From contig NZ_BCQP01000064.1 in NCBI RefSeq assembly GCF_001552135.1, forward strand, positions 1-64,000: a stretch of 64,000 nucleotides of DNA. Direction: 5' to 3'. This DNA comes from Actinomadura chibensis NBRC 106107. GTDB lineage: Bacteria; Actinomycetota; Actinomycetes; Streptosporangiales; Streptosporangiaceae. The notes under the pieces were generated by a model that was not told the DNA's origin, did no database searches, and saw only the letters and a program-made list of their open reading frames with translations. Within the stretch, counting starts at the first letter, position 1. Each line of letters opens with the position of its first letter. Position numbers and translations under genes: made by a program. Of the stretch, positions 18,265 through 27,253 are shown piece by piece.

Positions 18265-19811
18265 GATTCCCCCTCCGCACCATTCCCGCCCTTTTCGCGC
18301 TCGCCCCGCTTTGCCTCGCGGGCATTCCGGAGTTCCTCCTCGAATTGCGCGAGCAGCAGGCCGTGCAGCTCGATGGTGGCCGCGTCCATCGACTTGTTGG
18401 CGGTGACGCGGCGCAAGCCCTTCCTGATCACGCCGGCGATCTGTTCGGCTTCGTCCAGGCGGTCCAGCAGCAGGAAGGTGGTCCCGTACACGATCATCAG
18501 GTCGATCCGCCACCACATCAGGCCGTCCTCGCCATGAAGCCATCGGTGGGCGAACGAGTTGGCCTCGCGCAGCCTCCCCTGCCGGATGAGGTGACCGGCC
18601 ATCGTGGTCGCGTGCGCACGCCGCTCGGCCTGCGGCAGGTGGTGGAACGCGGCCCGCAGGGTGGTGTCGAGCCTGCGGGCGAAGGAGTCGTCGATGGCTT
18701 CGGAGAGGAGCGTCAGGACGGTCGTCCACAGGTCGCCGATGACGGACATCTGCTCCGCGTACGCCTCGACCCGCTCGGGGTCGGTCTGGACGGCGCGGTC
18801 GAGCAGCGTCAGGGCTTCGAGCGGCGAGCCCGCGTCCTGGTAGGCGATGGTGGCGGCGAGCACCAGCACGTCGTAGTGGGGGTCGTCGACCAGGATGGCG
18901 CGGGCGAGGGAGAGGGCCTCGTGCGGCTCGCCGGCGTCGCGCAGGGACCGCACGGCCGTGACCGGGTCCATGGCGTCCCTGGCGCGTTCGAGCCGGTCGA
19001 CGAGCCAGGCCACGTCGTCGTCCCCGCGCTCCTCGGCCATGGCGGCCGGGCTGGTCAGCTCGCGCAGCTCGTCGAGGACGGACCTGATCGGGCCCACGCG
19101 TCGCATCCAGCCTGGAAGCCTGCCGTCGAGACGCTCGCCCGACGGCGCCACGGCGCACGCGGCGCGGTGCAGCAGCCGTTCGGGACCCGCGTCGGAGACG
19201 GCGCCGAAGCAGCGCAGCGCGGCGACCGCGAGGGCGTACAGGTCTTCGGCCCGGCCCACCTCGGCCTGCCCGCGTGCCAGGTTCGGGGCGAGGTGCAGCA
19301 CGCGCTCGGGCCCGGTCATGAGCTCGGTGAACGAGGGCACGCCCCAGCGGGGCAGCGGCAGGAGCTGCGTGCCGGAGTCGGTGAGGACGATGTCGGCGGG
19401 CATCGGCATCATGCCGGGCCCGAGCGAACTCCACCACCGGGTCATGGCGCGCAGCGCCACGATGACCGCGTCCACCCGGTTGGCGGGCGCGGGATCGGCG
19501 AGCGCGTCGGCGAGGCTGCGCCGCCCGCGGGTCTCGTAGCAGACGACCTGGTACCAGCGGCCGCCCAGATGCTGCTGGTCGCCGCCGGCGCCGGCGGCGA
19601 CCACGGGAGCGAGGCCGGGACGGCGCGCGAGGCCCTGCCAGCGTTTCAGTTCGTCGCGGTGGTCCGCGCTCAGCTCGGCGCGCGGAATGAGGCGGTAGCA
19701 GCGCTGCCGCTCGGGGGCCCGGTACAGGGTCCCGCGGCGGCCGACGCCGACGTACTCCGCGTCGAGATCCCGGGCGATCCGCTGGACGGGTTCATCGGCG
19801 GGCGCTGTCAT
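18261..19811 (-). CDS. Pseudokinase-TPR protein
   Basis: 516 residues from ATG 19811, which overlaps the last 20 bases of the Hsp70 gene. The N-terminal 200 residues have the layout of a protein kinase but with degenerate motifs: a glycine-loop-like GVGRRGTLYRA, MPADIVLTDSG where an HRD-N stretch would be, PRWG where DFG would be, and a late-kinase-like EDLYALAVAALRCF. Catalytic residues are therefore missing and activity is unlikely. Helical TPR-like repeats form the C-terminal half (EALTLLDRAVQTDPERVEAYAE). It probably works as a scaffold or nucleotide-insensitive switch linked to the Hsp70. Confidence 0.75.
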   Translation of the reverse strand: MTAPADEPVQRIARDLDAEYVGVGRRGTLYRAPERQRCYRLIPRAELSADHRDELKRWQGLARRPGLAPVVAAGAGGDQQHLGGRWYQVVCYETRGRRSLADALADPAPANRVDAVIVALRAMTRWWSSLGPGMMPMPADIVLTDSGTQLLPLPRWGVPSFTELMTGPERVLHLAPNLARGQAEVGRAEDLYALAVAALRCFGAVSDAGPERLLHRAACAVAPSGERLDGRLPGWMRRVGPIRSVLDELRELTSPAAMAEERGDDDVAWLVDRLERARDAMDPVTAVRSLRDAGEPHEALSLARAILVDDPHYDVLVLAATIAYQDAGSPLEALTLLDRAVQTDPERVEAYAEQMSVIGDLWTTVLTLLSEAIDDSFARRLDTTLRAAFHHLPQAERRAHATTMAGHLIRQGRLREANSFAHRWLHGEDGLMWWRIDLMIVYGTTFLLLDRLDEAEQIAGVIRKGLRRVTANKSMDAATIELHGLLLAQFEEELRNAREAKRGEREKGGNGAEGES

Positions 19812-21780
19812 AGGCGTCCTCAAGGCGGTCGGCGAGGGGCTCAAGCGCGTCGGCCGCGGCGTTGGAGCGGACCGCGGCCGCGAAGTCCCCGAGCGCGGCG
19901 GACAACTCCGCCGGCGCCCCGTGGTTCGAGACCCACCCGATCACCTTGCGGACCATTCGCCGGTACTCGGCCGGGACGGTGTCGGGGTCGATCCGGGGCA
20001 CGTCCTCGGGTGCGAGGCCCGGCCCGGGCGCGGGGCCCTTCTCGGGAGTCGCGTCGACCGGGGGCGGTACGGCGAATTCGGGAACGGCGTCCGCTTCTCC
20101 GGTCGCCGCCGCGTCCTCGTTCCCGGCCGGTCCCTCCTCGTCCGCCTGGGTGGTCCTCAACCGCTGGAGCCGCAGGCGGCTCTCGGCGAGCATGTCGATC
20201 CTTCCGATGCTGGTGCTCTGGCGGAAGGTCGCCTCGTACTCGCGGTCGACGTTGACGTGATGGACCTTCACTTCGAGAAGGCCGTTGACGTCGAGCGTGA
20301 GGATGACGTCGAACTGGTGGAAGCCCGCCGGGCGGGGCTCGATCTCGTCGAGGAGGATCGAGCCGATCCGGGTGTTGTTGAAGACGACGTCCGACTCGCC
20401 CTGGTAGATGGGGATCTCGACGTTCTGGGAGTCCTTCTGGTTCGTGTAGGTCCGTTTGCGCTGGGTCGGGATCTTCTCGCCGCGCGGGATGAGGGGGCTG
20501 AACCGGTGCTCCTCCACCCCCACTCCGAGGGTGTGCTCGGTGATGAGCCTGATGTCGAAGTCGTCCTCGTCGGCTGGACGCTCCGCCGTCGGACGCCTGT
20601 TCAGGTCGAAGCCCTCCGACGGCTCGAAGCGGTGGGCGAGGATCGCGGCGCCGCGGGCGACGAGGGTGTCGGGGTCGCCGTCGGCGCGGACGAAGTCCCC
20701 GTCCTTGCCGAACCGGTCCATCAGCATGTCCCGCACGAGGCGAATGCGGGTCGAGCCGCCCACCAGCAGGACGGCGTCGACGTCCAACGGGGGCGCGTCC
20801 TCGCCGCCGCCCGCCATTCTCAGGGCCTCGTCCACCTTCTCCAGCGACCGTTTCAGCGTCGGCTCGATCAGCGAATCGAACTGGGCCCTGTCGAGGGCGA
20901 TGGGCTCCGTCCCGTCGCCGAGGGAGATCGTGGTGGATTCCTGGCGGGAAAGGTCGATCTTCGCCTTCTCCGCGGCCGCCAGCGTCCGCAGTCGCTCGTC
21001 CTCGCTCGGAGCCGTGCGGCCGAGTTTCTCGTTGAGCCATTCGGCGACGGCCGCGTCGAAGTCGCCGCCGCCGAGCCGCGGGTCGCCCGCGGTGGCGAGG
21101 ACGTTGATCTGGTTCTCCCGGGTCTCGATGATCGACACGTCGAAGGTGCCGCCGCCGAGGTCGAAGACGAGATAGATCCTGGGTTCCTCGTCCTCCCGGT
21201 CCACCCCGTAGGCGATCGCCGCGGCCGTGGGCTCCGGGATCAGCTGGCGGGGGTGCAGCCCGGCCAGCAGCGCGGCCTCCTCGGTGGCCTTCTTCTGGCG
21301 TTCGGTGAAATAGGCGGGAACGGTGACGACCGCGTCGTGGACCTCTCCGCCGAGCCTCCGCTCGGCGACCTCCTTCACCCGCATGAGGACCAGCGCGCTG
21401 ACCTCCTGCGGCCGGAGCCACTCGCCGTGCAGCCGGACCCGCAGCGGGTCGTCCTTCTGGAAGGACGTGCCCTTGGCGCCGAACTTCGCGAGCGTCTCTT
21501 CGGTGAAGAGCTCGCCCATCTCGCGTTTGATCTCGATGATGGTCTCCCGGCCGCGGCCCGGGAGGCTCATCGCCTCCTTCGCGGCGGCGCCGACGACGAT
21601 CCGCCGGGTGGCGGGGTCGAAGGCGACCACGGAGGGGGTCGTGTCGGCGGGCACGTCGAACGAGTCGTCCGTGATGATCTTGGCGCTGAGCTCTTCGGTG
21701 TCGAAGGCCGCCACGGCGGAGAACGTCGTGCCCAGGTCGATGCCGATCACTCGGTGCAGGTTCGGGTTCGTGGCGTCCAT
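19792..21780 (-). CDS. Hsp70-family (DnaK-like) chaperone of a conflict operon
   Basis: 662 residues from ATG 21780; a GTG at 21813 adds eleven residues and is a possible start. The actin-like ATPase is intact: phosphate 1 VIGIDLGTTFSA (11-22), phosphate 2 FDLGGGTFDVSI, adenosine motif LLVGGSTRIRLVRDM. A beta-sandwich substrate-binding part follows (PLIPRGEKIPTQR), then a proline-rich linker and a short helical end in place of a full lid. It is encoded with a J-like protein and a TIR protein rather than grpE/dnaJ, so it is an accessory paralogue and not the housekeeping DnaK. It likely uses ATP to regulate assembly of the operon's effector complex. Confidence 0.9.
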   Translation of the reverse strand: MDATNPNLHRVIGIDLGTTFSAVAAFDTEELSAKIITDDSFDVPADTTPSVVAFDPATRRIVVGAAAKEAMSLPGRGRETIIEIKREMGELFTEETLAKFGAKGTSFQKDDPLRVRLHGEWLRPQEVSALVLMRVKEVAERRLGGEVHDAVVTVPAYFTERQKKATEEAALLAGLHPRQLIPEPTAAAIAYGVDREDEEPRIYLVFDLGGGTFDVSIIETRENQINVLATAGDPRLGGGDFDAAVAEWLNEKLGRTAPSEDERLRTLAAAEKAKIDLSRQESTTISLGDGTEPIALDRAQFDSLIEPTLKRSLEKVDEALRMAGGGEDAPPLDVDAVLLVGGSTRIRLVRDMLMDRFGKDGDFVRADGDPDTLVARGAAILAHRFEPSEGFDLNRRPTAERPADEDDFDIRLITEHTLGVGVEEHRFSPLIPRGEKIPTQRKRTYTNQKDSQNVEIPIYQGESDVVFNNTRIGSILLDEIEPRPAGFHQFDVILTLDVNGLLEVKVHHVNVDREYEATFRQSTSIGRIDMLAESRLRLQRLRTTQADEEGPAGNEDAAATGEADAVPEFAVPPPVDATPEKGPAPGPGLAPEDVPRIDPDTVPAEYRRMVRKVIGWVSNHGAPAELSAALGDFAAAVRSNAAADALEPLADRLEDAYDSARR

Positions 21781-21817
21781 GCTCTTGTCGTCGTCCTTGG
21801 CGAGGCTTTTCACGGGA

Positions 21818-22285
21818 TCAGTCGAACTCCGGGGAGTCGAGCAAGGGGGTCGGTGTGAAATCTGCGGTGAAATCGGTTCGGGTGGTGTCGTCCGGGAAAT
21901 AGACCGTCTCCCCGGCATCGAGAAGAAAGGCTTCGAGCTCCCGGCGCAGGGCGGCGAGGCACGCCGCCCGGTCGTCGAAGACCGGAGCCCAGGCCGGTTC
22001 CAGGCGCATCAACGGCAGCGGCGGATGCTGCGCGTCGTAGGCCTCTCTCGCCTCGCCCTTCTCCAGGTCGAGGCCGGTCATCTCGGAGATCGTCTCTTCG
22101 TCCGCGCCGCCCGCCTTGAGACGGGCGGCGAGCCTGTTCGTCGCCGCGCGGATCTCCCCGGCCGTCGCCTCCGGCGCGACGCCGAGCCGCGCGTACTGGG
22201 TCGAGCGAGGGAACACGAGCGGAAGGGCGAAGAGCGATGTGACACGCCCCCGCACCTCGTGACCTGAGGAAACGGCGTCCCGCAT
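21818..22285 (-). CDS. Degenerate J-domain-like protein
   Basis: 155 residues from ATG 22285, with a GAGGGGGC ribosome site 5 nt upstream. Residues 31-60 read YARLGVAPEATAGEIRAAT followed by NRLAARLKAGG, matching the first J-domain helices (YxxLGV...A...EIR.A) but with no HPD loop, and a later AREAYDAQHPP resembles the end of helix III. It leads the Hsp70 operon; J proteins normally stimulate Hsp70 through HPD, so it may instead dock without stimulation. The C-terminal half is unrecognised. Confidence 0.6.
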   Translation of the reverse strand: MRDAVSSGHEVRGRVTSLFALPLVFPRSTQYARLGVAPEATAGEIRAATNRLAARLKAGGADEETISEMTGLDLEKGEAREAYDAQHPPLPLMRLEPAWAPVFDDRAACLAALRRELEAFLLDAGETVYFPDDTTRTDFTADFTPTPLLDSPEFD

Positions 22286-23111
22286 GAATGCCCCCTCATT
22301 CCATGTCGCTGTCATCACCCTCCCCAGGGCTCCGCTTGCGCGAGCGATCTATGGCGACGGCCTGCGGCTCCCCCTTAACGAAAAACGGCAGACAAGCATT
22401 GTGACCGCCCACCCCGGGACCCCTCCCGGTACAGGCGAAGGTCAGCCCGAGACCCACACGCCACGCCGGAGTCGAGAAAGCGGGTGGACGTGTACATTCC
22501 CCCCGATCACAGGCACCGGCGTGACGGCACGCATCGCCACGACCTGGAAGAATGGTGCCGAAGCAGCCCCTTGCCGACCATCTTCCTGATCAACGAACTC
22601 GCTCGGCACCCCGCCCGAGTTTGGAGACCGCGGCCGTAGCGAGAGCATAACGCAGCCAAATTGGAGCTCGCGGGAAGTTTCGCGGATATCCGTCCACTAC
22701 GCCACACGAACGCCGAGGTCAAGGGCACCTATGGGTATGGCCATAATCCCAAATGTCGCGTTCCCTCACCCAACCACGGAAGTGATCAACCCTCCCCCGA
22801 CCGACACCTTAGCCACCCCGGGCGGAACGGAAACGACAGCGCCGACCAGGCCATTACTACGCGCAGTCATGTTCACCCCGAGAGAGGCGCCACCTCACGA
22901 GCACGGCACCGCACGACCAACTCAGCGACGGCCGATACCAGAAGACCGAATCCCACTTCGATCACACGATCCTCAAACCGATATGACCCCTTCATCCCCC
23001 AACGCCGGGTACGCGGCCGCCTCCTCGTGTCAACCGCGGCGAGCGTGAACGCGTCCAACCAGGGCGAACACCGTCTCGCCCTGCGATGGGCCCGTGCCGA
23101 ACAGGTAGCCG
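22286..23111. other. Gene-poor stretch upstream of two divergent genes
   Basis: 826 bp with no convincing coding region on either strand: the open frames lack ribosome sites and have shadow-like composition. It must carry promoters for the Hsp70 operon (minus) and the PH-SHOCT gene (plus). I found no CIRCE or HAIR heat-shock operator. Confidence 0.5.
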
Positions 23112-23774
23112 ATGACCGTCCATTCCGGCCACGAACAGATCATTTGGGAAGGCGAGTCCCGCAACGTCACCGCCCGCGCCACCGGCGGGCGGTTCACCCT
23201 GCACTACCGGCTCAGCACCCACTACCTGTACTTCGAGACTGGGGGCATCGGCCTCACCAAGCAGGAACAGGTTCCGCTCATCAACATCCAGGACGTCGAC
23301 ATCTCCCAGACGCTCCTGCAGAAGCGGCAGGGCATCGGGAACGTGCTCGTCCACATCGTTCGTCCGACCGGCCAGCGCGAAACCGCGGTCCTCGACTCGA
23401 TCCTCGAACCGTCACAGGTACGCGACCTGATCAACCACACCGTCCACCAGGTTCGTATCGCGGCCCACCAGCGGCAGGTCGACGAGGCGCGCGATCTCGG
23501 CGTCCACCGCTTCGAGCACACGGGCCAGGGCCCGCGGATGCCCAGCGGCTACAGCACCGGCGGCTACCCCCAGGTGGCGCCACCGGCCGGGCAGTTCCCA
23601 CCGGCCCTGCCGGTGCAGCAGCCCAACAGCCTCCAAGCCGCGCCCGCCGTTCAGGCCACCACACCCGAACAGGTCATGGCACTCCTCAAACAACTCGGCG
23701 AACTCCGCGACGCCGGTGTGGTCACCCCCGAGGAGTTCGAGGCCAAGAAGAAGGACCTCCTCGACCGCCTCTGA
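23112..23774 (+). CDS. PH-like and SHOCT domain protein
   Basis: 220 residues. The N-terminal 115 residues are a bacterial PH-like (YdbT/bPH2) beta-barrel: IIWEGESRNVTARATGGR, TLHYRLSTHYLYFETGG and LINIQDVDISQTLLQKRQGIG. A Pro/Gln-rich linker leads to a C-terminal SHOCT helix pair, ALLKQLGELRDAGVVTPEEF. SHOCT modules mediate oligomerisation and often sit at the ends of membrane-associated proteins. The start has AGGTAG 5 nt upstream. Its role beside the defence genes is unknown. Confidence 0.85.
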   Translation: MTVHSGHEQIIWEGESRNVTARATGGRFTLHYRLSTHYLYFETGGIGLTKQEQVPLINIQDVDISQTLLQKRQGIGNVLVHIVRPTGQRETAVLDSILEPSQVRDLINHTVHQVRIAAHQRQVDEARDLGVHRFEHTGQGPRMPSGYSTGGYPQVAPPAGQFPPALPVQQPNSLQAAPAVQATTPEQVMALLKQLGELRDAGVVTPEEFEAKKKDLLDRL

Positions 23775-23818
23775 CACGCCCCTAGTTCGGCCTCCGAGGA
23801 CACCACCGTGCTGGTACT

Positions 23819-24169
23819 TCAGGCCAAGAGGGTCCTGTCCTTGATGAGGATGGCGGGGCGGACTTGTATGTCGAGCGTGCCGCGAGTTGATTCCGTCTGG
23901 AAATCGACCTCGATGGCGGTCGACTTGGCGTCTGAGCGCAGTCGGAGGCGTTCGGCTCCTTCGCGGAAGAGGTCGAGCAGCAATTCCTGTTGTCGCTGAA
24001 GTTGGAGCCTTACGGATCTTCCGGGGATGTCGTATGACAGCGTCAGGCTCTCGCCTTCCCCGCCAGGGAGGCGCACAATTCGCGTCATCTCCTCCGAGGC
24101 TGACAGTTCCGGTTCGACGCCCAGGACGTCGAGGATCTCCGCGTCCTCGGGAACTTCGAACTGGTCCAT
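23819..24169 (-). CDS. Conserved-looking hypothetical protein (116 aa)
   Basis: Starts at ATG 24169 with a GGAGG ribosome site 7 nt upstream. The protein is acidic at its N-terminus (DQFEVPEDAEILDVLGVEP), then has beta-strand-like alternation (SLTLSYDIPGRSVRLQLQRQ; AIEVDFQTESTRG). No known motif. It is convergent with the PH-SHOCT gene (44-bp gap) and follows a possible 42-residue ORF by a TGATG overlap. Confidence 0.65.
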   Translation of the reverse strand: MDQFEVPEDAEILDVLGVEPELSASEEMTRIVRLPGGEGESLTLSYDIPGRSVRLQLQRQQELLLDLFREGAERLRLRSDAKSTAIEVDFQTESTRGTLDIQVRPAILIKDRTLLA

Positions 24170-24297
24170 CAGGGGCCTCCACGGGGAATGAGCGTCGTCA
24201 GCCGGTAGCCATTCTCCGTCACCTGCCACGTCGTCTCGACATGAAGGAAGCCCCCGCACGGCCTCGGCTCGATCCGCACCGTCGGCGGCGACTTCAC
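24169..24297 (-). CDS. Possible small protein (42 aa) or relic
   Basis: GTG-initiated frame ending in TGATG overlap with the hypothetical gene; it reads VKSPPTVRIEPRPCGGF at the N-terminus and ends YRLTTLIPRGGP. It resembles the last strands of a beta-rich domain, so it may be a truncated remnant. No ribosome site is seen. It is divergent from the HNH gene and lies within its upstream region. Confidence 0.35.
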   Translation of the reverse strand: MKSPPTVRIEPRPCGGFLHVETTWQVTENGYRLTTLIPRGGP

Positions 24298-24335
24298 CGG
24301 CAGCGGCGGTTGGGATGATTCGGCATCATGTCCGG

Positions 24336-27071
24336 GTGAGCATCAGCGACAAGGATCGCAAGATCCTCTGGGGCCGTTCGGGTAACCGGTGCGCGATGTG
24401 CCGCCGGATCCTGGTCGCGGAACGGACGCCGGTCGACGACGATGCGATCGTCGGGGAAGAGGCCCACATCGGGGCGCGCTCGCCGGGTGGTCCCCGTTTC
24501 GGGGAAGGCCGTCCTGACGCGGTGGACGGCTACGAGAACCTGATCCTGCTGTGCGGAATCGACCACAAGAAGGTCGACGACCAGTTTCAGCATTACACGG
24601 CCGCACGCCTGCGGGCGATCAAGTCAGAGCATGAGGCCTGGGTCGAGCGGACGCTCGGAGCCGTCCCGGGGCAGGCGGGCGAGGTGCATCTGCCCGCGCC
24701 GGAACCGTCCGCGGAAACGGTCGTGGTTCCCGTGGTCGGGACGCGAATGGCGGCGCAGGAGTTGTTCGTCGGCCGCTCCCGGGAATTGCGCACCCTGCTG
24801 AACAGCCTGGCCCCCGACAAGCGCGAGTCGGCCCGGAAGGCCGACGAGCCCGGCGCGGTGGTGGTCTCCGCGGTCGCGGGCATGGGTGGGATCGGCAAGA
24901 CCACGCTGGCCCAGCACGCCGCGTCGGCGGCCGTCGACCGCGGATGGTTTCCCGGCGGCGCGGTCATGGTCAACCTGCGCGGCTACGACCCCGCCGACCG
25001 GCGGATCCGGCCGGGGCAGGTGTTCGCGCCGCTCCTGTACGCACTGGGCATGGCGCCGGAGCGGATCCCGGCCACGACGGTCGAGCAGGCCACCGTGTAC
25101 CACCACCACCTGGCGGACCTGGCCAGACGGAAACGGCCGGTGCTCCTCGTCCTGGACAACGCCTCCACCACCGAACAGGTGCTCGACCTGTTACCCCGGC
25201 AGAAGGCACACCGGGCGGTGGTGACCACCCGCGACACCCTGACCCTGCCCAGCATCCGCCGGATAGAGCTCGACGTCCTCAGCCGCCGCGAATCCCTGGC
25301 GCTGCTGCGCCAGGCGGTGCGGCGGCACCATCCCGGCGACACCAGGGTGGACGGCGACCGCGCCGCCGGTGAGCGGCTGGTCCAGGCGTGCGGACGGCTG
25401 CCGCTGGCGGTCGGAATCGCCGCGGCGCTGATGGCGGACGACCCCGGGCTGACGCCCGCGGCACTGGCCGACGATCTCGCCGACGCCGCCACCCGCCTCG
25501 ACGTCCTGCGGCACGGCGGCGCGGCGGTGGCCGGTGTGATCGAAGTGTCCTGGCAGCACCTGCGGGAGGCGAATCCGGGCGCCGCGCGGCTACTGCGCCT
25601 GCTCACCCTCGACCTCGGCCCCGACATCTCCACCGCCGCGGCCGCGGCACTCGCCGACGCGCCCGAGCCCCTCGTCAACGCGCAGCTCCGCGCACTGCGC
25701 CAGGCCCACCTGCTCCATGCGGGCAACGGCCGGTGGCGCATGCACGACCTGGTCCGGGTGCACATTCGCATGGTCCACGCCGAGGGGGAGGACCACCAGG
25801 CCGCCGTGACCCGGCTGTTGGACTTCTACCAGACCAGCGTCGCCGCGGCCGACGACCACTTCCTCCCCCCGTCGCGGCGGAAGGGCCTCACCACGTTCCC
25901 CGGCCGGTTGGAGGCGGAGGCGTGGCTGGACACCCACCAGGCCACCCTGGTGGCAGCGGTCGCGCTGGCCGCGACCAGCGCCCGGCAGTCGGTGGCCTTG
26001 GAGCTGGCGGTGCCGATCTCCAAGCATCTGCAACGGCGGGCGGCCGACGTGAACGACTGGCTGGCCGTCGCACGTAACGCCTGCACCGCCGCGACCGAAA
26101 TCGGTGACACGCGCGGCCGGGCCGGGGCTCTGAACCTGTTGGGCCTCGCCCTGTACAGAGCTGAACGGCATGAGGAGGGCCTCTCCATCCTCCGCGAGTC
26201 GCTGGCGCTGTGGGAGGACCTCGGCATCCGCAATCGCCAAGGCATGCTGTGGAGCAACATCGCGCTCGTGTTGGTCGATATGGAGAGGTTCGACGAGGCG
26301 ATCGACGCGCACGAGGAGGCCCTGGCCCTCTACCAGGAAGACGGAGACCGGGAGCAGGAGGCACGCGTCTCGACCAACCTCGCGAACGCGTTCCGCGACC
26401 TCGGACGGCTCGACGAGGCGATCGCCGAGTACCGCCGCGCCGTGGACCTCTCCCGCGGCACCGGTTTCCGGGACGCCGAAGGCCGGGCCTGGAACCATCT
26501 GGGTCGCACGCTGCGCGAGGCGCGGCGGCGGGACGAGGCCCTGGACGCCTTCCGCAACGCGCAGACCGCGTACCGCGACATCGACAACAGGGACGGCGAG
26601 GGCCTCGCGTGGCGCGAGCTCGCGGAGACGCTGAAAGAGCTGGGACGGTCGCGGGAGGCGATCGAGGCCTACCGCACCGCCCTGGCCGTCCACCAGGACT
26701 CGCCCGCGCGGGCCGGCGAGGCCGCCGCGTGGCACGGGTACGGGATCCTGCTCTTCCATGAGGCCCTGCTGGACGACGCCATCGAGGCGCATCGTCGGGC
26801 GCAGGCCCTCTGGCGCGACCTCGGCGAGCGGGTGAACGAAGGCGCCGCATGGCACAACCTGGGCCTCACCCTGCACGAGGCGGGACGGGTCAGGACCGCC
26901 GTCGCCGCCTACCGGCGCGCCCTCGCGCTCTACGAGCACGGCGGCGGCGCGGAAGCCAGAAGCCGGACCTGGAACGCGTTGGGCAGAGCCCTCGCGCAGG
27001 ACGACCGCGCGGCCGAGGCGCGGCACGCCCGGCAGCAGGCGGAGGCCGTGCTCGCCGAGGGCGACCGCTGA
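24336..27071 (+). CDS. HNH nuclease - NB-ARC STAND ATPase - TPR protein
   Basis: 911 residues from GTG 24336; an in-frame ATG at 24315 is also possible. Residues 15-85 are an HNH-type zinc nuclease (CAMC at 19-22; EEAHIGARSPGG; ENLILLCGIDHKKVDD with Cys73 and His77). An NB-ARC NTPase follows (GMGGIGKTT at 182-190, Walker B VLLVLDNAST, GLPLA-like RLPLAVGIA), then a winged-helix-like ARC region and about nine C-terminal TPR units (for example EEALALYQEDGDREQEARVS). Single-gene STAND proteins detect an elicitor with their repeats and activate the fused effector; here it would cut DNA. It fits NLR-like anti-phage proteins. Its target is unknown. Confidence 0.85.
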   Translation: MSISDKDRKILWGRSGNRCAMCRRILVAERTPVDDDAIVGEEAHIGARSPGGPRFGEGRPDAVDGYENLILLCGIDHKKVDDQFQHYTAARLRAIKSEHEAWVERTLGAVPGQAGEVHLPAPEPSAETVVVPVVGTRMAAQELFVGRSRELRTLLNSLAPDKRESARKADEPGAVVVSAVAGMGGIGKTTLAQHAASAAVDRGWFPGGAVMVNLRGYDPADRRIRPGQVFAPLLYALGMAPERIPATTVEQATVYHHHLADLARRKRPVLLVLDNASTTEQVLDLLPRQKAHRAVVTTRDTLTLPSIRRIELDVLSRRESLALLRQAVRRHHPGDTRVDGDRAAGERLVQACGRLPLAVGIAAALMADDPGLTPAALADDLADAATRLDVLRHGGAAVAGVIEVSWQHLREANPGAARLLRLLTLDLGPDISTAAAAALADAPEPLVNAQLRALRQAHLLHAGNGRWRMHDLVRVHIRMVHAEGEDHQAAVTRLLDFYQTSVAAADDHFLPPSRRKGLTTFPGRLEAEAWLDTHQATLVAAVALAATSARQSVALELAVPISKHLQRRAADVNDWLAVARNACTAATEIGDTRGRAGALNLLGLALYRAERHEEGLSILRESLALWEDLGIRNRQGMLWSNIALVLVDMERFDEAIDAHEEALALYQEDGDREQEARVSTNLANAFRDLGRLDEAIAEYRRAVDLSRGTGFRDAEGRAWNHLGRTLREARRRDEALDAFRNAQTAYRDIDNRDGEGLAWRELAETLKELGRSREAIEAYRTALAVHQDSPARAGEAAAWHGYGILLFHEALLDDAIEAHRRAQALWRDLGERVNEGAAWHNLGLTLHEAGRVRTAVAAYRRALALYEHGGGAEARSRTWNALGRALAQDDRAAEARHARQQAEAVLAEGDR

Positions 27072-27253
27072 CCATTCACGCGTCGATGCCCTATCGCGAT
27101 GGCGGGCCCGGCCCGTCCGCCCATCGACATGCCCGGCGGGCGGCAAACGATCCCAACGCGGCCGGAAGTGGCGATTCGTCCGGTAATTGAGGTCCGAAGG
27201 AGGCGTGCCCGATAGCGTTCGCCGATCGGCATTGCCTCCCCGGAGATGATCGA

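Noticed and set aside
18265..19437. Long upstream extension of the membrane-anchored TPR protein
   Set aside because: The extension is Arg-rich and lies fully within the pseudokinase gene in another frame; ATG 18264 with its signal-anchor helix is better.
22442..22728. Overlapping small minus-strand frames in the 22286-23111 gap
   Set aside because: No ribosome sites and no recognisable protein features; treated as non-coding.
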